Shown one piece after another: positions 9,069 through 16,543 of a DNA stretch of 59,364 bases (position 1 is its first letter; every line of letters begins with the position of its first letter). This DNA comes from Gemmatimonadales bacterium. Lineage in GTDB: Bacteria; Gemmatimonadota; Gemmatimonadetes; Gemmatimonadales; GWC2-71-9. The notes beneath the pieces are model-generated. The model worked only from the letters and a program-made list of their open reading frames with translations. It searched no databases and was not told where the DNA came from. The DNA is taken from positions 1-59,364 of the forward strand of contig DASUJH010000033.1 in the NCBI GenBank assembly GCA_036279355.1. Reading direction: 5' to 3'. The position numbers were made by a program, and so were the translations under genes.

Positions 9069-10673
9069 ATAGCTCTCGGACCCGTCGCCAGACGGCGGTG
9101 CGCATGCATCGAGCGAGGCCTCAGCGGAGTCCGCGCTGAGCGCTACGGAGCGCGCCGCGGTATCCGGCGCAGCTCGCCGGCGGAGCAGCGCGCCGACCGA
9201 GTCGCAATCCACCAGTTGCCAATCGCCGTCGCGCATCGCCTCGTGGGCCAGCGCCGAGCGGGGCTTGAGCAGCAGCAGATCGATGCGCCAGTGGTCGAGC
9301 CGCTCGCGCCAGCCCGGGTCGAGCCGCATGATGCGCTGGTACTCCTCCAGGAGGCCGGGGCCGTAGAAATCGGTCCCGCCGTCGATGAAGACCTTCTGCT
9401 CCGGCCACGCGTAGAGGATGTAGCCGCCCCAGGAAAAGTCGGTGAAGAGGCGCCCGGTTTCGCCGTCGCGCCGCGCGCGCGCCACTACCGCCGTCGGGAA
9501 GAGCCGCGCACTGAACGAATCGCCCACGACCTGCGCGTTGCCTATCCGGCCGTGCGAGAAGCCGAGCGCCGCCATCGCAGCCGCGGTCGCGGTAATCCAC
9601 GGCCAGGATACGGCCTGCCGGGCCGAGCGGGCGAAGTTGGCCCGGAACGCCCGCGGATCGGGAAGCGCGGCCCATTCCGGCGCCAGGTGCAGGGCGGCAA
9701 CCGGCAGGGCAGTTAGCGCGAAAATTGGAATATTGCGCCGGGAGACGAGTGCCAGCCCCACCCCGGCGGCGATCAGAAGCAGCCTCGGCCAGGTCGGGCG
9801 GCGGCGGGTGAGCGCCAGCGCGCCGAGCAGGACGAGGAGCACCAGCAGGAAGGCCCGCGCCCAAGGCTCGTGGAAGTTGGGCGACTGGAATTCCGCCGTG
9901 TTGTTCACGATGTACGGGTCGGCAAAGAACCCCGCGACATGCCCCGCGAGCGCCAGCCCGTGGGGGTTGAGCAGCGTGGCGATGGCGCCAAGCCCAAGCA
10001 GGAGGCAGAGCGACCGCGTCTCGCGAATCCACCGCGCGCGCGCCGAGGGTGAGTTCGCCGTGAGCGTCTCGAGCGCGGCGCCGGCGGCGTACACGCCGAT
10101 CACGATGAGGCCAAGCAGCCAGCCGCCGTGCAGGTTGGCCCACACCGCAAAGAGCGGCAGGCCGAGCCAAACGTTTCTCTTGAACCGGGGCTCGAGCAGC
10201 CCGAGCAACAGGACGATGCCCAGGAACGTGAAGAGATGCGGCCGGGCAAGCCAGTGGCCCGAGCCCAGCACGACGCTCGCCATTGTGACGAGAAACGTGA
10301 GGACCGGGTCGACGCCGCGCCGGAGCAGAAAGGCGGCGAGGAGCGCGTAGACTGCGCCCAACAGCAGCCCCGCGAAAATGGCGACGCCGGCGAGGCCGCC
10401 GGCGCGGTGCGCCAGCGCGAGCACGAGCTGGCTGCCGTACTCGAAGCCCAGGAACGGCGCGCCCGGCCGGGTAAACGAGAAGGGATCGGCGTGGATGAGC
10501 GCGTGCTGGTCGAGCATCGTGAGCCCGTGGCGGAGGTGGCGGGCCACGTCGCCGTCCGAGTTGAGCAATGGAAACTCGAGGCCGAGCGGAACCAGCAGGG
10601 CCACGGTCGCGAACACGACTGCGGGGAGCGCGGGGGGTCCGAATGGGCTTCGGCGCTCGGGGGGTTTCTGCAT
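8832..10673 (-). CDS. Large multi-spanning membrane protein with an unusual read-through C-terminus
   Basis: The 613-residue frame starts at ATG 10673. It has about eleven hydrophobic segments up to residue 370, an early loop LNSDGDVARHLRHG and a tail with TDFSWGGYILYAWPEQ and VFIDGGTDFYGPGLLEEY. These tail motifs mark a recurring family of unassigned bacterial membrane proteins, possibly GT-C relatives (the early DGD may be catalytic). Recognisable sequence ends near WQLVDCDSVGALLRRR (about 9170). The frame then continues for roughly 110 codons to 8832, through a hairpin at 9120-9140 and antisense to the methyltransferase. In the neighbouring frame a stop lies at 9121. The last 110 residues are therefore doubtful: either a real overlap or a shifted reading frame. 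Confidence 0.65.
   Translation of the reverse strand: MQKPPERRSPFGPPALPAVVFATVALLVPLGLEFPLLNSDGDVARHLRHGLTMLDQHALIHADPFSFTRPGAPFLGFEYGSQLVLALAHRAGGLAGVAIFAGLLLGAVYALLAAFLLRRGVDPVLTFLVTMASVVLGSGHWLARPHLFTFLGIVLLLGLLEPRFKRNVWLGLPLFAVWANLHGGWLLGLIVIGVYAAGAALETLTANSPSARARWIRETRSLCLLLGLGAIATLLNPHGLALAGHVAGFFADPYIVNNTAEFQSPNFHEPWARAFLLVLLVLLGALALTRRRPTWPRLLLIAAGVGLALVSRRNIPIFALTALPVAALHLAPEWAALPDPRAFRANFARSARQAVSWPWITATAAAMAALGFSHGRIGNAQVVGDSFSARLFPTAVVARARRDGETGRLFTDFSWGGYILYAWPEQKVFIDGGTDFYGPGLLEEYQRIMRLDPGWRERLDHWRIDLLLLKPRSALAHEAMRDGDWQLVDCDSVGALLRRRAAPDTAARSVALSADSAEASLDACAPPSGDGSESYSLRPLGNAEQRQAPRQADAVGEAAFGAQDGREDRVHGRAVHSEIGLTPPVSGAQPLHQPPRANHRKERGIPVREADEA
9120..9140. terminator. Possible convergent terminator hairpin
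   Basis: CTCAGCG and CGCTGAG form a perfect 7-bp stem with a 7-nt loop between the methyltransferase stop and the expected end of the convergent membrane protein. There is no T-run on either side, so this is a weak call. Confidence 0.35.
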
Positions 10674-11243
10674 CCGGTTCCGGGCGGTCCCGGGTTTGGG
10701 GAATGGCGCGGTCGCGTGAAACTAAGCCATTGTGGCGTGGCGGGATAGATGCTGTCCCAAGCACCGGAGCCATCGGCCGCCAGGCTGGTCTTGGCCGGTG
10801 CGGTCTCCGGATTCACTTGAAGCGATGCCGCCACAACCTTGGTGTAGGGCTCCGACAAGCGAAAATCGCGCCGGGTGGCCGTCTATGAGCACGTCGCGGG
10901 TCCCGGCCCCCGGCGAAATCTCAGACGGCCGAGCGCCGAGCGCTGGACTCCGGCAAGCGGCAGGCAAGCAAGGGGTTAATGGCGAGCCGCGGGGCGGGTG
11001 CCGGCGCGAGCCGGCGTTTCCGAAGCGGGAGGGAGGCCGGCCGTAGGTTGCCGTTCTGGCCAGGGCCGCATCGTGCGGTGGGCACACCTCTTGCCCGACA
11101 GGGCGCCGGTTTCCCGCAATCTATCGAAAGAACCGCAGACCAAATGGGACGTTCTGACGCTCCGCCTTCGAGGGGCGTCTGCGTCGGGGAAGGTGCGCAA
11201 AAGGCGACCCCCCGCTTTTCCACCACCAGTAGGCGGAGGCAAT
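10674..11243. other. 570-nt intergenic region between divergent units, with flp leader
   Basis: No convincing gene lies here: the possible frames have no recognisable protein and no Shine-Dalgarno sequence. The region separates the minus-strand membrane protein from the Tad operon. It holds a sigma-54-like box (11080-11094) and, downstream, a GC-rich leader of about 138 nt. That leader has a stem at 11156-11163 pairing with 11172-11179 (GACGCTCC with GGGGCGTC, one G-T pair) and a run of C/G pairs just before the pilin Shine-Dalgarno sequence. I compared the leader with the c-di-GMP-I riboswitch and do not see its conserved core. Confidence 0.6.
11080..11094 (+). promoter_or_regulatory. Sigma-54-type (-24/-12) promoter of the Tad operon
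   Basis: The site reads GGGCAC, 5 nt, TTGC, followed by CC. It matches the consensus TGGCAC-N5-TTGC at 9 of 10 positions with the required GG-to-GC spacing. Transcription would begin near 11106, leaving a leader of about 138 nt ahead of flp. Sigma-54 control of pilin genes is well known for type IV pili, and this window encodes an NtrC-type activator at 54784. No activator-binding palindrome was identified. Confidence 0.5.
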
Positions 11244-11426
11244 ATGACGAACGTGGCGCGGATGTTCTGGACGGATGAGTCGGGGCAGGGGCTGTCGGAG
11301 TACGCCCTTCTGCTCGGCCTCATCGTGGTCGGCGTGGTGCTGTTCATCGAGGGCATGGGCAACAGCATCAAGGGCATTTTCAGCAAGGCCAATACTGCGC
11401 TCGCCAGCGCGAACGCGATCAGCTGA
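11244..11426 (+). CDS. flp: Flp-type IVb pilin
   Basis: The 60-residue prepilin is the structural subunit of the Tad pilus. Its leader ends SG and is followed by QGLSEYALLLGLIVVGVVLF: cleavage after Gly14 puts Glu at +5 and Tyr at +6, the Flp signature processed by CpaA/TadV. The mature protein is about 46 residues, one hydrophobic helix plus a short polar tail (NSIKGIFSKANTALASANAIS). A GGAGG Shine-Dalgarno sequence at 11235-11239 stands 4 nt before the ATG. It is the first gene of the operon and the only pilin gene visible. The longer upstream frame is not coding. Confidence 0.95.
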   Translation: MTNVARMFWTDESGQGLSEYALLLGLIVVGVVLFIEGMGNSIKGIFSKANTALASANAIS

Positions 11427-11470
11427 TCAAGCTTTCGAACCCCGTCCGTGTCGCGCCGCCATCGGACTCG

Positions 11471-11698
11471 GTGGCGGCCGGCCCGGAGGTGGAGGCGTGC
11501 AGCGCTGAAATACCCGGCGCCGCAGCGCGCCGGCGGTACAGTAGCGCGGGCCGCGGTCGGGTAAGCGACCTGATCGTGCTCGTGTTCGGCGTCGCCGTGC
11601 TCGCAGTTTTTCTCCAGATGGTGCGCCAGGGCGTCGGGGGCGTGTTCGCCCGCGTGGCGGATGTGCTCGGGCTTGCCACCACACTCGTAGGACGGTGA
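11471..11698 (+). CDS. Small single-span membrane protein of the Tad operon, unknown
   Basis: A 75-codon frame starts at GTG 11471 (a GTG at 11489 is also possible) and lies between flp and cpaA. The first half is polar and Arg-rich, and the second has one clear hydrophobic span (DLIVLVFGVAVLAVFLQMV) followed by RQGVGGVFARVADVLGLATT. It has no pilin-type cleavage site, so it is not a second Flp. The start is weakly supported because no good Shine-Dalgarno sequence precedes it. The stop is 7 nt before the cpaA start and shares its Shine-Dalgarno sequence. I do not recognise a family; it may be a small pilus accessory protein or a chance frame. Confidence 0.45.
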   Translation: MAAGPEVEACSAEIPGAAARRRYSSAGRGRVSDLIVLVFGVAVLAVFLQMVRQGVGGVFARVADVLGLATTLVGR

Positions 11699-11705
11699 GG
11701 ACCCA

Positions 11706-12251
11706 TTGATCGCTGCCGACAGCCGGACCTTGCAGGCCGCCGCGAGCATGAGCCTCACCGGGCTCATGGTGGTGGCCGCGTGGTCCGATCTGCGGACCCG
11801 CCGGATCCCCAACCAGCTCACGATAGCCGGCCTCGTGGCCGCGCTCCTGGTCCGGAGCCTGTTCGGCTGGCCCGCGCTATCCGCGGGCGTGCAAGGCGCC
11901 GGGCTGGCGCTTGCCGCCGGCTTCGTGCTCTACGCCATCGGCGCCATGGGCGCCGGCGACGCCAAACTGCTCGGCGCCATGGGGGCGTTCATGGGTCCGG
12001 ACAATCTGATCGGGGCCCTCGCCCTCATCATGATCGCGGGCATGATCGTCGCCGTCGTGAGCGTGGCGCGCAAGGGCTTGCTGCCCCTGTTGCTGGTCAA
12101 TACACTGGACCTGTTCAGATCGTGGAAAATCTTCGGCGGGGACGGGCAGGGGCGGCGGCTTACGTCGCCCGGCGCCCTGACGGTGCCGTACGGCGTCCCC
12201 ATCGCGCTCGGAACGCTCGTGTGGTGGTTCGCGGGAGGGGTACGCATATGA
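11706..12251 (+). CDS. cpaA: Prepilin peptidase CpaA/TadV (A24 family)
   Basis: The 181-residue integral membrane aspartic peptidase matures Flp and the pseudopilins TadE/TadG. The two catalytic aspartates are seen in WSDLRTRRIPNQLT and in the GxGD-type motif GAMGAGDAKLLGAMGAF. Five to six spans are predicted, and there is no methyltransferase domain, as is usual for the short CpaA form. A TTG start at 11706 has GAGGA 4 nt ahead; an ATG at 11748 would still keep both aspartates. The stop overlaps tadE by 4 nt (ATGA). Confidence 0.92.
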   Translation: MIAADSRTLQAAASMSLTGLMVVAAWSDLRTRRIPNQLTIAGLVAALLVRSLFGWPALSAGVQGAGLALAAGFVLYAIGAMGAGDAKLLGAMGAFMGPDNLIGALALIMIAGMIVAVVSVARKGLLPLLLVNTLDLFRSWKIFGGDGQGRRLTSPGALTVPYGVPIALGTLVWWFAGGVRI

Positions 12252-12751
12252 CGCTCAAGGTCCTCCGGCGCTTCGCGGCCGACCGCTCGGGTCAGAGCCT
12301 CGCGGAGTTTGCCCTTGTCCTGCCGGTGCTGTTGCTCCTGATCGGCGGGATCATCGAGTTCGGGCGTGGGTGGAGCATTTCGCAGGTCGTGACCGACTCA
12401 GCGCGCGAAGGGGCGCGCTCCACGGTGGTCGCCGACGCCGACGTCAAGCCGGACGCGATTCAAACGCGCATCCTCAACCGCCTCCAGGCCGGGGGAGCCG
12501 GCGTCACCGATCTCGTGTACAACTGCGACCTCGACACGACGGACCCTGCCACGGCCAACTACTGCTCGAACATGTTCACCGGCGCCGGCGTCGGCGACAC
12601 GGTCGTGGGCGAGTGGCGCAACACCGGCAACGACGCGATCGTCACCGTTGTCGTCCGCTACAAGCTGCCCCTCGTCAGTACGCTCATGAAGTGGACCAAT
12701 GGTTCCGACGGTATCCTGATCGGCTCGTCGGCCCACATGCGCAACGAGTAA
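12248..12751 (+). CDS. tadE: TadE-family pseudopilin
   Basis: The 167-residue TadE-like protein has the family N-terminus: RSGQSLAEFALVLPVLLLL and then IGGIIEFGRGW, with a processing Gly followed by a Glu at the pilin-like position. One membrane helix anchors a periplasmic domain that contains two cysteines (YNCDLDTT and NYCSNMF), probably a disulfide. TadE is a minor pseudopilin needed for Flp pilus assembly and is cleaved by the CpaA peptidase encoded immediately upstream. The translational overlap with cpaA and the 12-nt gap to cpaB place it firmly in the operon. Confidence 0.9.
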   Translation: MTLKVLRRFAADRSGQSLAEFALVLPVLLLLIGGIIEFGRGWSISQVVTDSAREGARSTVVADADVKPDAIQTRILNRLQAGGAGVTDLVYNCDLDTTDPATANYCSNMFTGAGVGDTVVGEWRNTGNDAIVTVVVRYKLPLVSTLMKWTNGSDGILIGSSAHMRNE

Positions 12752-12763
12752 GCGAGAGCCCTC

Positions 12764-13624
12764 ATGCGAAAGACTCGGCCGTGGGTCATGCTGCTGCTGG
12801 CGCTCATCTCGGGCACGCTCGCCGCGACGCTCGCGCTCCGCTACCTGCGGCAGCAGCCGACGCCGCTGCTCGCGGCCGAGCCGGCCAAGGTGAATCTCGT
12901 GGTGGCCGCGCACGCGCTGCCGGTGGGCGGGATCGTGCGCAATGAGGACGTGAAGACCATTCCCTATCCGGGCAACACGCTGCCGCCGGGGTTCGTGAGC
13001 AATCCGTCGGACGTCGTCGGCCGCGGCGTCCTCACGGCGGTGGCGGAAAACGAACCGCTGCTCACCACCAAACTCGCGGGCATGGACGCGGGCGGCGGGC
13101 TCCCCATCCTCATCAAGGACGGGATGCGCGCCGTGAGCGTCCGGGTGGACGAAGTCGTGGGCGTCGCCGGGTTCGTGCTGCCGGGCACCCGCTCGGACGT
13201 GATCCTGACGCTGCCGCAGAACAAGGAGTACGGCCGGCCGGAGAGTACCACAAAGACCATCCTGCAGAACATCGTCACCCTGGCCGCCGGCCAGATCCTG
13301 CAGCACGACAAGGAGGGCAAGCCGCTCAGCGTGACGGTGGTGACGCTGCTCGTGACGCCGGAGCAGGCCGAGCTGCTGGCGCTGGCATCGAAGGAGGGAC
13401 AGATCCAGCTCGCCCTCCGCAACACGCTGGACACGACGTCGGTGGTGACCCAGGGCGCCAAGGCGGAGCAGCTCTCGCTGGTGGCGCCGCCCAAGGGCTC
13501 GGTCGAGCCGAAGGCTCCCCGGCCCCGCTTCATACCCAGGCCGAGCGAGAATCCGCCGCCGACCGTCATCGAGGGATATCGCGGTGGTGAACGCACGCTC
13601 ACGACGTTTCGGAACAATCCCTGA
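12764..13624 (+). CDS. cpaB: Flp pilus assembly protein CpaB (RcpC), SAF domain
   Basis: The 286-residue periplasmic protein has an N-terminal membrane anchor (WVMLLLALISGTLAATLAL), then a SAF domain starting VNLVVAAHALPVGGIVRNEDV and including PYPGNTLPPGF and VVGRGVLTAVAENEPLL. An RcpC-type region follows: MRAVSVRVDEVVGVAGFVLPG and DVILTL, typical of CpaB. The protein works with the secretin CpaC in the outer-membrane part of the Tad machine. The last 45 residues are Pro/Arg-rich and likely flexible. The gene sits 12 nt after tadE and 20 nt before cpaC. Confidence 0.93.
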   Translation: MRKTRPWVMLLLALISGTLAATLALRYLRQQPTPLLAAEPAKVNLVVAAHALPVGGIVRNEDVKTIPYPGNTLPPGFVSNPSDVVGRGVLTAVAENEPLLTTKLAGMDAGGGLPILIKDGMRAVSVRVDEVVGVAGFVLPGTRSDVILTLPQNKEYGRPESTTKTILQNIVTLAAGQILQHDKEGKPLSVTVVTLLVTPEQAELLALASKEGQIQLALRNTLDTTSVVTQGAKAEQLSLVAPPKGSVEPKAPRPRFIPRPSENPPPTVIEGYRGGERTLTTFRNNP

Positions 13625-13644
13625 CTTCCAACCCCGGGAGCCCC

Positions 13645-15060
13645 GTGCACACGCTACGTCGCGACTCCGCCGCTTCGTGGATGCCACCCCGCGCCCTGAC
13701 GGCGCTCGCCGCGGCGCTGCTGCTCTTGGCCGCGAGCCGGCCGGCCGAGGCCCAGCGGCTCGTGAAGCAGCCCGAGCAGGTGATGTCGGTGTCCAAGGGC
13801 GCGTCGGTGCTGCTGGTGAACCCGGTCAAGATCCAGCGCTTCTCGCTGGGCGATCCGGACGTGGCGGACGTGGTGGCGGTCTCGCCCACCGAGGTGGTGG
13901 TGAGCGGGCGCGCGCTCGGCACGACGAGCCTGTTTCTCTGGGACGACTCCGGCGTGGTGCGGCTCTACAGTATCGAGGTCACGGCCGACGCGACCGGATT
14001 GCAGCGTTATCTCTCGGCCGTGCTTCCGGGGGAGCACATCGACGTGAACGCCACGGGTAACACCGTGACGCTGTCGGGGCAGGTGCGCGACGCGAGCGTG
14101 GCGGCGCGCGCCGTAGAAATCGCCAAGGGCTCGGGTGCCACGATCGTGGACAACCTCACCACGCCGGACGCGGTGCAGGTGGTCTTGCAGGTGCGGTTTG
14201 CCGAGGTGAACAAGAGCGCGCTGCAGGACCTGCGCAGCCAGTTCCTGGTCAGGAATCCGCAGAACCTGAGCGACAACGGCGACTGGCGCGGCTCGAGCAA
14301 CGTGGCGCCGGGCACCTTTGCCTCGCCGGCCGGCACCTTCCAGGACGGCATCCTCGACCTCGGGCTCTTCAACGCGGGGGCGAGCTTCGAGGCGGTGCTC
14401 CGCGCGCTCGAAACCCGCGGCAACTTCAAGAGCCTCTCGGAGCCGAACCTGGTGGCGCTGCCGGGCAAGGAGGCCTCGTTCCTGGCCGGCGGCGAGTTCC
14501 CCTATCCGTCCATCCAGGGCGGCGGCGGCGCCGGCGCGGTGGCGATCCAGTTCCGCGAGTTCGGCATCAAGCTCAAGTTCACGCCCACGATCACGCGGAA
14601 CGGGAGCATCCGGCTCAAGGTGGCGCCGGAGGTTTCCTCCCTCGACTTCGGCAACGCGCTCGTGTTCGGCGGCTTCACGATTCCGAGCCTCCTCACCCGG
14701 AGGGCGGAGACCGAGGTGGAGATGCGCGACGGTCAGCACCTCGCGATCGCGGGGCTGCTGGACAACTCGCTCATCAACAACGTGAGCAAGATCCCCATCC
14801 TGGGCGACCTGCCGATCCTGGGCCAGTTCTTCCGCTCGAAGGACGCGCGGCAGCGGCGCACCGAGCTGCTGGTGCTGGTGACGCCGCGGCTCATCGTGCC
14901 GGGCAACGAGGTCGTGCCGATCCCGACGGGCGAGCCTTCGACGTGGCAGTGGGACAAGTACATGCGGCTGCCGGCGAGCGCCGACAGCGGCAAGGGCGTC
15001 GGCGTGGGCAATCAGTTCGAGCCGAAGGACGCCCAACCGAATCCGGTGGACCAGCAGTAG
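13645..15060 (+). CDS. cpaC: Secretin CpaC/RcpA of the Tad pilus
   Basis: The 471-residue outer-membrane secretin starts at GTG 13645. A signal peptide ends near PAEAQ (residue 31). It is followed by an N-terminal Pil_MshA/BON-like region (LVNPVKIQRFSLGDPDVADV, VVVSGRALGTTSLFLWD) and the secretin domain with VVLQVRFAEVNKSALQDL, LSEPNLVALPGKEASFLAGGE, GIKLKFTPTI and the closing ELLVLVTPRLI. Secretins form the ring through which the Flp fibre crosses the outer membrane, so this gene is direct evidence for a diderm cell. Length is normal for CpaC. A Gly-rich loop at 14520-14535 lies before the membrane-spanning strands. Confidence 0.95.
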   Translation: MHTLRRDSAASWMPPRALTALAAALLLLAASRPAEAQRLVKQPEQVMSVSKGASVLLVNPVKIQRFSLGDPDVADVVAVSPTEVVVSGRALGTTSLFLWDDSGVVRLYSIEVTADATGLQRYLSAVLPGEHIDVNATGNTVTLSGQVRDASVAARAVEIAKGSGATIVDNLTTPDAVQVVLQVRFAEVNKSALQDLRSQFLVRNPQNLSDNGDWRGSSNVAPGTFASPAGTFQDGILDLGLFNAGASFEAVLRALETRGNFKSLSEPNLVALPGKEASFLAGGEFPYPSIQGGGGAGAVAIQFREFGIKLKFTPTITRNGSIRLKVAPEVSSLDFGNALVFGGFTIPSLLTRRAETEVEMRDGQHLAIAGLLDNSLINNVSKIPILGDLPILGQFFRSKDARQRRTELLVLVTPRLIVPGNEVVPIPTGEPSTWQWDKYMRLPASADSGKGVGVGNQFEPKDAQPNPVDQQ

Positions 15061-15089
15061 TGGAGCGGCGGTAGCGGAGGGAGGCTCGT

Positions 15090-16469
15090 ATGCGGGTATT
15101 CGGCGGGACGACCACCGCGCGGCGCGGCGCCACGCTGCCGCTCTTCGCGGTGGCGTTGTTCATGATGCTGGCGCTTGCGGCGATCGCGATCGATCTCGGG
15201 CGGCTGTACGTGGCGCAGACCGAGGCGCAGCGCGCCGCCGATTCGGCGGCGCTCGCGGGGGCGGAGAAATTCAAGGAGCAGTTTGACGCCGACGCGGCTG
15301 CGCCGCTGGCGGACAGCGTGGCGCGAGATTATGCCAAGCGCAACGCCATTCAGCACGTGTCGATCACGGACGCCGATATCGTGAGCGTGAACGCGGATCC
15401 GGCGACGTTGCAGGTGAGGGTGGTCCTCCAGCGCACCGGCATCCAGAACTGGTTCGCCTCGACGCTCGGCTTCGCCACCTCGACCGTCGCCGCGGCTGCG
15501 ACAGCGGAGGCCGCGCCGGCGGGAGAGGTGCAGTGCATCAAGCCGATCGCGGCGCAGGATCTCTGGAACGAGCCGGGAACGCCGACGGGGCTGGACACGC
15601 TCACGTCCACGCGCGATCTGCCCCTGATCAATCCCTCGGCCAACAAGGTCTGGGATCTTCCGCCGCCGCCCTCATCCGGCGGCGCCGGAAACTCCGTGCC
15701 GGTGGACAATCCCCCGCACCCGCGGGAGGAGTGGCGCTGGGACGCGACCGGCTCGATCGATCCCGGTCAGGTCTACGTGCCGCAGACCCAGCAGGGCGCG
15801 ACCGGATGGGGTTCGACCTACCGCGACGGGCTGGCGGGCGCCTATCTGGCCGCGACCAATCACGACGTAGGCCGGCGGCTCGTGCTGATGATCATGGACG
15901 GCAACGGTAACGACGTCGATATCACGCCGCACTCGTTTTTCCAGGCTTGGTTGCCCCAGGGACAAGCCGGCAAAATGGACCTGGCGAACGACATCCGGAA
16001 TGGTTGCGATATCGCATCCGCAGTGGTGGGGGACGTAGAGGGCGAATACACGGTAGAGCAAAACGGCTTGGGCACCGGCCAGGTGGGCAAAGCATGGGAC
16101 GATCTGTATCAGCTCGATCCCAATGCCACGTGGAACGAGAACGTGACCTCGGGCGGCGCCGATCAGATCACGGGATCGAACAAGTGCCCCGCGAGCGGCG
16201 CGTGCGAGTTTTCCGACTGGAAGAACAGCCCGCGGGTGATCACGATCGGCATCTACAATCCGACGCTCTACGGCACGTCGCCGAGCAACAACGATCTCGC
16301 GTTCCTCAACTTCGCGCGGGTGTTCATGGAGCGGCCGTACAAGGTGGGCAACGGCCAGAACGCCAAGCGCTGGGTCATGGGCCGCTTCATCGGCTACGCT
16401 GACGGCGTCGGTGCCGGGGCGGGCGGCGCCACCGGCTCGCTCATCAAGATTCTGCGGTTGGTCAAGTAG
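15090..16469 (+). CDS. tadG: TadG-like pseudopilin with Tad domain, copy 1
   Basis: The 459-residue protein has a TadG/Tad-domain N-terminus: RRGATLPLFAVALFMMLALAAIAIDLGRLY and VAQTEAQRAADSAALAGA, the hallmark of the family (Tad-domain helix, DLGRLY and QRAADAAALAGA). The long periplasmic part carries FVVLQ-like strands, NWFASTLGFATSTVAAAATAEA and conserved pairs of cysteines (EVQCIKPI, NGCDIASA, NKCPASGACEFSDW). TadG proteins are large pseudopilin-like or adhesin-like factors of the Tad machine. A near-identical domain plan follows in the next gene. The start has AGGGAGG upstream (15077-15083). Confidence 0.9.
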   Translation: MRVFGGTTTARRGATLPLFAVALFMMLALAAIAIDLGRLYVAQTEAQRAADSAALAGAEKFKEQFDADAAAPLADSVARDYAKRNAIQHVSITDADIVSVNADPATLQVRVVLQRTGIQNWFASTLGFATSTVAAAATAEAAPAGEVQCIKPIAAQDLWNEPGTPTGLDTLTSTRDLPLINPSANKVWDLPPPPSSGGAGNSVPVDNPPHPREEWRWDATGSIDPGQVYVPQTQQGATGWGSTYRDGLAGAYLAATNHDVGRRLVLMIMDGNGNDVDITPHSFFQAWLPQGQAGKMDLANDIRNGCDIASAVVGDVEGEYTVEQNGLGTGQVGKAWDDLYQLDPNATWNENVTSGGADQITGSNKCPASGACEFSDWKNSPRVITIGIYNPTLYGTSPSNNDLAFLNFARVFMERPYKVGNGQNAKRWVMGRFIGYADGVGAGAGGATGSLIKILRLVK

Positions 16470-16479
16470 TGGCGAAGGA

Positions 16480-16503
16480 CCCGCGCGGGGGCCCCCGCGC
16501 GGG
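16480..16503. repeat. Perfect 24-nt palindrome between the two tadG genes
   Basis: CCCGCGCGGGGG is followed directly by its exact reverse complement CCCCCGCGCGGG, with no loop base. It lies 10 nt after the first tadG stop and 40 nt before the second tadG start. In RNA the centre would open as a short loop. There is no T-run, so it looks less like a terminator and more like an mRNA-stabilising or processing hairpin within the operon, or a cruciform-forming site. Confidence 0.8.
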
Positions 16504-16543
16504 CGGTGCGGACGACGTGCGGGACGGGGTCCCGGAGGCGAAA

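Noticed and set aside
10722-11087. 121-codon frame in the gap before the Tad operon
   Set aside because: It has no Shine-Dalgarno sequence, no known domain and biased composition; it covers the sigma-54-like promoter.
11106-11243. c-di-GMP-I riboswitch in the flp leader
   Set aside because: GAAA and GC-rich stems are present, but the conserved core (the ACGCAAAGC part and the receptor pairing) is not seen.
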